A DNA stretch of 24,058 nt from an uncultured Lachnospiraceae bacterium. Its GTDB lineage: Bacteria > Bacillota > Clostridia > Lachnospirales > Lachnospiraceae. The stretch covers positions 1 through 24,058 of the forward strand of contig CAJJNI010000009.1 of the NCBI GenBank assembly GCA_905193085.1, given 5' to 3'. The notes below the pieces were generated by a model that was not told the DNA's origin, ran no database searches, and saw nothing but the letters and a program-made list of their open reading frames with translations. Position 1 is the first letter of the stretch; each line of letters begins with the position of its first letter. The translations under genes were made by a program, and so were the position numbers. Shown in pieces: positions 20,943-24,058 of this stretch.

Positions 20943-20959
20943 TTGAGAGGAGGGATTTT

Positions 20960-21712
20960 ATGGCGAAGTTTAGTTTTCATTGTCAATGCTATAAGGCAGG
21001 GCAACTTGGAGGAATTGACAAACATAACAGACGATTAAACAAGAACTATATCAGTAATCCAGATATAGACTTGGAACGAAGCAAAGAAAATCGTATTTAT
21101 ATTGCACCGAAGCAATCACTTTATAAAGATTGTAAGGACATTATAAATAAAAAGGTAATTGCAAATGGTGGCAGGGTTACAAAAGCTTCAAACTGGATAT
21201 GTGAATGTATATTTTCATATCCTGAGGAATTACCGATAGAAAGGCTTGATGAATATAACGATTTAGTTATTAAATATATGGGTGCAAGGCTTGGGGCTGA
21301 TAATATAGTAATGGCTTGCTGTCATGTGCAAGATGAGGCAGGTGTTCCACACCTACATTTAGATATTATCCCGATAGACAATGGGAAATTATCAAGTAAA
21401 ACTTTGATAACAAGGGATTTTATAACATCAATACATAGACTAATGCCTATGGTGTTACGAAATCACGGTTTTAATGTAGAAAGTTACAAAGAAACCGAAA
21501 CCCGTAGAACTGGAGGTTTGAGTGCAAAGGAATATAAAAAGCAAATGGAAGAAGAAAGCAGGGAACTAAACAAGAAACTTGACAATATGGTTAAGGAATA
21601 TAATGAGTTGGCTGATAAGTATAACAAGTTGGTCGAAGATAAGGAAGCATTGGAACGAAAGAACAGAGATAAGGCATATGAGGTAATAAATCAGCAGGAA
21701 CGCAACCGATAA
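20960..21712 (+). CDS. mob: MobV-family relaxase (Mob/Pre), short form
   Basis: The relaxase nicks oriT and pilots the single strand during mobilization. The 250-residue protein has motif I KHNRR with H22, at the same position as the catalytic H22 of pMV158 MobM, then the SNPDIDLERSKEN segment, and motif III HVQDEAGVPHLH (122-133) with the metal-binding histidines. The C-terminal third (about 190-240) is a charged coiled coil. It is short; many MobV proteins are 400-500 residues, so part of the C-terminal region is absent. The frame opens 22 codons earlier inside the inverted repeat, but GAGGAGGG before ATG 20960 sets the start (MAKFSFHCQCYKAG). There is no coupling protein or pore gene in the element. 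Confidence 0.92.
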   Translation: MAKFSFHCQCYKAGQLGGIDKHNRRLNKNYISNPDIDLERSKENRIYIAPKQSLYKDCKDIINKKVIANGGRVTKASNWICECIFSYPEELPIERLDEYNDLVIKYMGARLGADNIVMACCHVQDEAGVPHLHLDIIPIDNGKLSSKTLITRDFITSIHRLMPMVLRNHGFNVESYKETETRRTGGLSAKEYKKQMEEESRELNKKLDNMVKEYNELADKYNKLVEDKEALERKNRDKAYEVINQQERNR

Positions 21713-21717
21713 AGTGA

Positions 21718-21745
21718 TTGTATAATCTGTGGAATTTGATATAAT
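21718..21745 (+). promoter_or_regulatory. Promoter of the methyltransferase gene
   Basis: TTGTAT (21718-21723) and the consensus TATAAT (21740-21745) are 16 bases apart, just after the mob stop. It gives the cargo gene independent expression. Confidence 0.7.
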
Positions 21746-21773
21746 AGTATCATTAAATTATGGGAGGATTATT

Positions 21774-22505
21774 ATGATGAATGTATATGAACAAGTTGAA
21801 AGAAATATAAATGAACTTGTAGAAAATAATGTAGATTGGTCTGCATGTGCAACATCAGAAGAAATGAAGAATGCCAAAGAGGGAAAGCTAACAATAAAGT
21901 TTTTTGATAAGGAAATACCGTCAGATTGGCTAAAGGATATAAAAGGAAAAAAGATTTTATGTTTAGCAGGAGCAGGGGGCTTGCAGGCACCTTTGCTTGC
22001 TTGTGCAGGAGCAGAAGTAACTGTTTTAGACATTTCTGAAAAGATGTTAGAGAAAGACAGAAAAATAGCAGAAGTGGAGCAGTTAAATATTATAATTGAA
22101 AAAGGAAATATGTGTGATTTGTCACGTTTTTCTGATGGTAGTTTTGATTATATATTAAACCCTACTTCGTTAATGTATGTTCCAAATGTAAAACCAGTAT
22201 TTAAAGAATGTTATCGTGTCTTGAAAAATGGTGGAATATTTATAATGATGGCACCAAGTCCAATAAATTATTTATGTGATTTTATTGATGATGAAAACGG
22301 AGGATATTATAAGGCTGTAAATAGAATGCCGTATTGTTCTGCGGATTTTGATAGTTCGAGTAATTGGGTAGAGTATGGACACACTATGGAAGATTATATT
22401 GGTGGACAAATTGAAAGTGGATTTGTTATTAATGGTTATAGTGAATGTCAGTTGGAAGATATAACGGAATTACATTTTTTGACCAGAGCAATTAAAATGG
22501 GATAA
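21774..22505 (+). CDS. Class I SAM-dependent methyltransferase, probable cargo
   Basis: The 243-residue protein has a Rossmann-type SAM-binding core: motif I ILCLAGAGGLQAP (61-73), the acidic end of strand 2 in VTVLDISEKML (D86), GNMCDLSRFSDGSFDYIL (111-128) and the LKNGGIFIM strand (150-158). The first 50 residues form a helical cap (ERNINELVENNVDWSACATS) seen in small-molecule methyltransferases. The substrate is unknown; the sequence does not look like a DNA or rRNA adenine/cytosine methyltransferase, since no DPPY or PC motif is seen. ATG 21774 is 6 bases after GGAGG. It has its own promoter and terminator, which marks it as an independent cargo unit. Confidence 0.85.
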   Translation: MMNVYEQVERNINELVENNVDWSACATSEEMKNAKEGKLTIKFFDKEIPSDWLKDIKGKKILCLAGAGGLQAPLLACAGAEVTVLDISEKMLEKDRKIAEVEQLNIIIEKGNMCDLSRFSDGSFDYILNPTSLMYVPNVKPVFKECYRVLKNGGIFIMMAPSPINYLCDFIDDENGGYYKAVNRMPYCSADFDSSSNWVEYGHTMEDYIGGQIESGFVINGYSECQLEDITELHFLTRAIKMG

Positions 22506-22550
22506 CAGTTGGCTTGTTTAAAGAAATTCAAATTTGTAAAATGATACATA

Positions 22551-22580
22551 GATACTGGACATAGCGCCAGTATCTTTTTT
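22551..22580 (+). terminator. Terminator after the methyltransferase gene
   Basis: GATACTGG (22551-22558) pairs perfectly with CCAGTATC (22567-22574) over an 8-base loop, followed by six T. It separates the cargo gene from int. Confidence 0.93.
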
Positions 22581-22626
22581 AATCCTAAAAACACCGAAAT
22601 ATTTAGATAAAATATTATATAAATCC

Positions 22627-22646
22627 CACTTTGCAAAGTGTGGCTA
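22627..22646. promoter_or_regulatory. Palindrome and inverted arm-site copy upstream of int
   Basis: A perfect 14-bp palindrome CACTTTGCAAAGTG (22627-22640) overlaps TGTGGCTA (22639-22646), which is the reverse complement of the TAGCCACA arm repeat. It lies 58 bases before the int start. It may be an operator by which the integrase or another element protein controls int. Confidence 0.5.
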
Positions 22647-22703
22647 CGGAGTTATAATAACTATATCAATTTACTTCTTATTATTCAGCGAAAGGAGGAC
22701 ATT

Positions 22704-23792
22704 ATGAAACTACCTAACGGATATGGAAGTGTTAGCAAGGTTAATAGAAAGAACTTACGGAAGAAGTACATAGCAAGGATTACTACGGATATTGAGATTG
22801 ATGAACAAGGAAAGAAACATCAGCACAAAAAGACGATAGGCTACTTTGAAACAAAGGAAGAAGCCTTAAATGCCTTGACAAATTACAATATGAATAAAGA
22901 TGAAGTTAATATTTTGTATAAGAACATTACTTTTGCTAATTTATGGGAAGAATGGCAGAACAGTAAGAAAGTGCAGGCATTGAAATCTGATACTATCAAG
23001 GGTTATGAGTTTTCTTATAAGCTGATTACCGATAAAATTAAGAATATGAAGTTTATCGATATTAAGTTTAATGACTTGCAAAATATGATAAATGAATTAC
23101 TGGGAAATAGAAAAGGTTATCAATCAGTAAGAAAGGTTAAGAACTGTCTTTCACAAATATATAAGTATGCTATTAAGTGTGATATTGTCAGTAAGAATTA
23201 TGGCGAATTGCTTGATATAGGCAAGAGCCCACGAAAAGGGCAGGCATTGATATTTACTGATGAACAGATAGAACGCTTATGGAAGTTGTATTACGAACAG
23301 AACGAAGATACAAGGCTAACTATCGAGATTATGCTTATGTTGATGTATAATGGTTGCCGAATAAGTGAGTTCTTAAATCTTAAAATAGAAGATATGAATT
23401 TGAAAGACCAGTATTTCAATGTTACCGATAGTAAGACAGACGCAGGCATAAGACAAGTTCCTATTAGTGACAAGGTTATAAACATCTATGAAAGCATTGT
23501 AAATGAAAGGGAAAAAGGATATTTCCTTATTAACCCGAATAATAAAAGGAAATTTACATATGCTAATTTTAGAGATAGTTACTGGGACAGAATGATTGAC
23601 TTGCTTGGTTGGGATAAGAACTTGACACCACATAATTGCAGAAAGACTTGTATTTCAAAACTTACAAAGGCAGGTGTAAGACCTACATATATTAAATTGA
23701 TTGTCGGTCATGAGGGCGCATTGGATTTGACAGAAAAGACATACACCTATGTAGACTTTGAAGAACTGTTAAAAGCAATCAATGAAATATAG
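22704..23792 (+). CDS. int: Tyrosine site-specific integrase, Tn916/ICE type
   Basis: The 362-residue enzyme inserts and excises the element. It has an N-terminal arm-binding region (about 1-65; KTIGYFETKEEALNALTNYN is typical of the AP2-like domain), a SAM-like core-binding domain (about 75-170) and a catalytic domain with R219 (NGCRISEFL), K244 (DSKTDAG), H310 and R313 (TPHNCRKT), H336 (VGHEG) and nucleophile Y347 (EKTYTYVD). All six are present. ATG 22704 follows AAAGGAGG. The frame extends 22 codons upstream without a start signal. The stop TAG at 23790 is the first three bases of a right arm repeat. No separate excisionase gene was recognised. Confidence 0.95.
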   Translation: MKLPNGYGSVSKVNRKNLRKKYIARITTDIEIDEQGKKHQHKKTIGYFETKEEALNALTNYNMNKDEVNILYKNITFANLWEEWQNSKKVQALKSDTIKGYEFSYKLITDKIKNMKFIDIKFNDLQNMINELLGNRKGYQSVRKVKNCLSQIYKYAIKCDIVSKNYGELLDIGKSPRKGQALIFTDEQIERLWKLYYEQNEDTRLTIEIMLMLMYNGCRISEFLNLKIEDMNLKDQYFNVTDSKTDAGIRQVPISDKVINIYESIVNEREKGYFLINPNNKRKFTYANFRDSYWDRMIDLLGWDKNLTPHNCRKTCISKLTKAGVRPTYIKLIVGHEGALDLTEKTYTYVDFEELLKAINEI

Positions 23793-23808
23793 CCACATTG
23801 TAGCCACA
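23790..23808 (+). repeat. Right integrase arm sites, two TAGCCACA direct repeats
   Basis: TAGCCACA at 23790-23797 and 23801-23808 has the same 11-bp period as the three copies at the left end. The first copy contains the int stop codon. The pair lies about 42-60 bases inside attR. Confidence 0.8.
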
Positions 23809-23849
23809 CCGAGGCTGAAATGCAAGTAAAATCAATAAATCACAATAAG

Positions 23850-23862
23850 CAAAGAGATAATA
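23850..23862 (+). repeat. attR core (13-bp direct repeat)
   Basis: CAAAGAGATAATA here is identical to 18705-18717 in the rpsI 3' end. Sequence beyond 23862 should be the native downstream flank of rpsI. Confidence 0.88.
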
Positions 23863-23899
23863 TCCGCGATTGCTACAGGCAGTGCAGAAACGAAATATT

Positions 23900-23942
23900 A
23901 CGTCAAAGGAATGTTTTTATATTCCTTTGGCGTTATTTTTTT
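23900..23942 (+). terminator. Displaced native rpsI terminator
   Basis: ACGTCAAAGGAAT (23900-23912) pairs with ATTCCTTTGGCGT (23921-23933), a 13-bp stem with one G-T pair, an 8-base loop and a T-rich run to 23942. It lies 38 bases after attR, so before insertion it would have stood right after rpsI. It can now end int transcription. Confidence 0.88.
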
Positions 23943-23982
23943 CTATGGGATTTATTAGGATATAAGTAATATAAGTTTTGTC

Positions 23983-24011
23983 TAGTCAAATAAAAAAAGA
24001 AAGGGTATAAT
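23983..24011 (+). promoter_or_regulatory. Possible promoter for the next chromosomal gene
   Basis: TAGTCA (23983-23988, four of six consensus bases) and TATAAT (24006-24011) are 17 bases apart. No coding region begins before the window ends. Confidence 0.45.
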
Positions 24012-24058
24012 ATATAATAAAAAAGAGCAAATAGAGGTAAGTGTATAAGGTATAAACT

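Larger units (their letters stand above)
18705..23862. mobile_element. Integrative mobilizable element with CRESS-type Rep, inserted at rpsI
   Basis: The borders are a 13-bp direct repeat, CAAAGAGATAATA, at the 3' end of rpsI (18705-18717) and at 23850-23862. Between them lie a tyrosine integrase near the right end, a MobV relaxase with its oriT, a Rep with HUH and superfamily 3 helicase domains, a candidate replication origin, a methyltransferase and two small acidic ORFs. TAGCCACA repeats lie just inside both ends. No conjugation pore genes are present, so it must borrow a helper element's machinery. The size is about 5.15 kb, and base composition is more A/T-rich than the ribosomal genes. 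This is an integrated plasmid-like element; no near relative could be identified without a search. Confidence 0.9.

Noticed and set aside
20894..20959. Upstream extension of the relaxase frame
   Set aside because: The 22 extra codons run through the inverted repeat; the strong GAGGAGGG and the H22 position matching MobM support ATG 20960.
21774..22505. Methyltransferase as part of a restriction-modification system
   Set aside because: No DNA-methylase catalytic motif and no restriction endonuclease gene are present.

Overview
The window reads as a low-GC, Gram-positive Clostridia chromosome, most likely a Lachnospiraceae-type Firmicute. The basis is the gene order S10/spc/alpha operons followed by ecfA-ecfT-truA-rplM-rpsI, the zinc-type S14, the Bacillus-type class III fructose-1,6-bisphosphatase, strong GGAGG ribosome binding sites and A/T-rich codon use. 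The family assignment is inference from layout and protein style, not from a database search.

Bases 1-6679 hold the end of the S10 operon and the spc operon, all on the + strand: the tail of rpsC, then rplP, rpmC, rpsQ, rplN, rplX, rplE, rpsZ (rpsN), rpsH, rplF, rplR, rpsE, rpmD, rplO and secY. A 218-base gap before rpsH has a consensus promoter and a structured leader. The closing helix of that leader copies the S8-binding core of 16S rRNA helix 21, so it is a strong candidate for an S8 autoregulatory site. A rho-independent terminator separates secY from adk-map-infA-rpmJ. A second structured leader precedes the alpha operon (rpsM, rpsK, rpsD, rpoA, rplQ), which ends at a strong terminator (12133-12161).

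Bases 12203-17634 hold a class III fbp with its own promoter, a fused EcfA1-EcfA2 ATPase gene, ecfT and truA. A consensus promoter and a structured leader then drive rplM-rpsI.

Bases 18705-23862 are a compact (about 5.15 kb) integrative, mobilizable and probably replicative element inserted in the 3' end of rpsI. It is bounded by a 13-bp direct repeat (attL/attR). Inside each end are direct repeats of TAGCCACA spaced exactly 11 bp, which look like integrase arm-binding sites. From left to right it carries a small acidic ORF, a Rep with an HUH endonuclease joined to a superfamily 3 helicase (the layout of CRESS-DNA virus and pCRESS plasmid Reps), a candidate replication origin, a second small acidic ORF, an oriT that matches the pMV158/MobV architecture, a short MobV relaxase, a SAM-dependent methyltransferase as likely cargo, and a tyrosine integrase. 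The inferred cycle is excision by the integrase, rolling-circle copying by Rep, transfer from oriT by the relaxase using a helper's conjugation machinery, and insertion into another rpsI.

The last 196 bases are chromosome beyond attR: a terminator that probably served rpsI before the insertion, and a possible promoter for the next gene. I saw no rRNA or tRNA gene and no CRISPR array.
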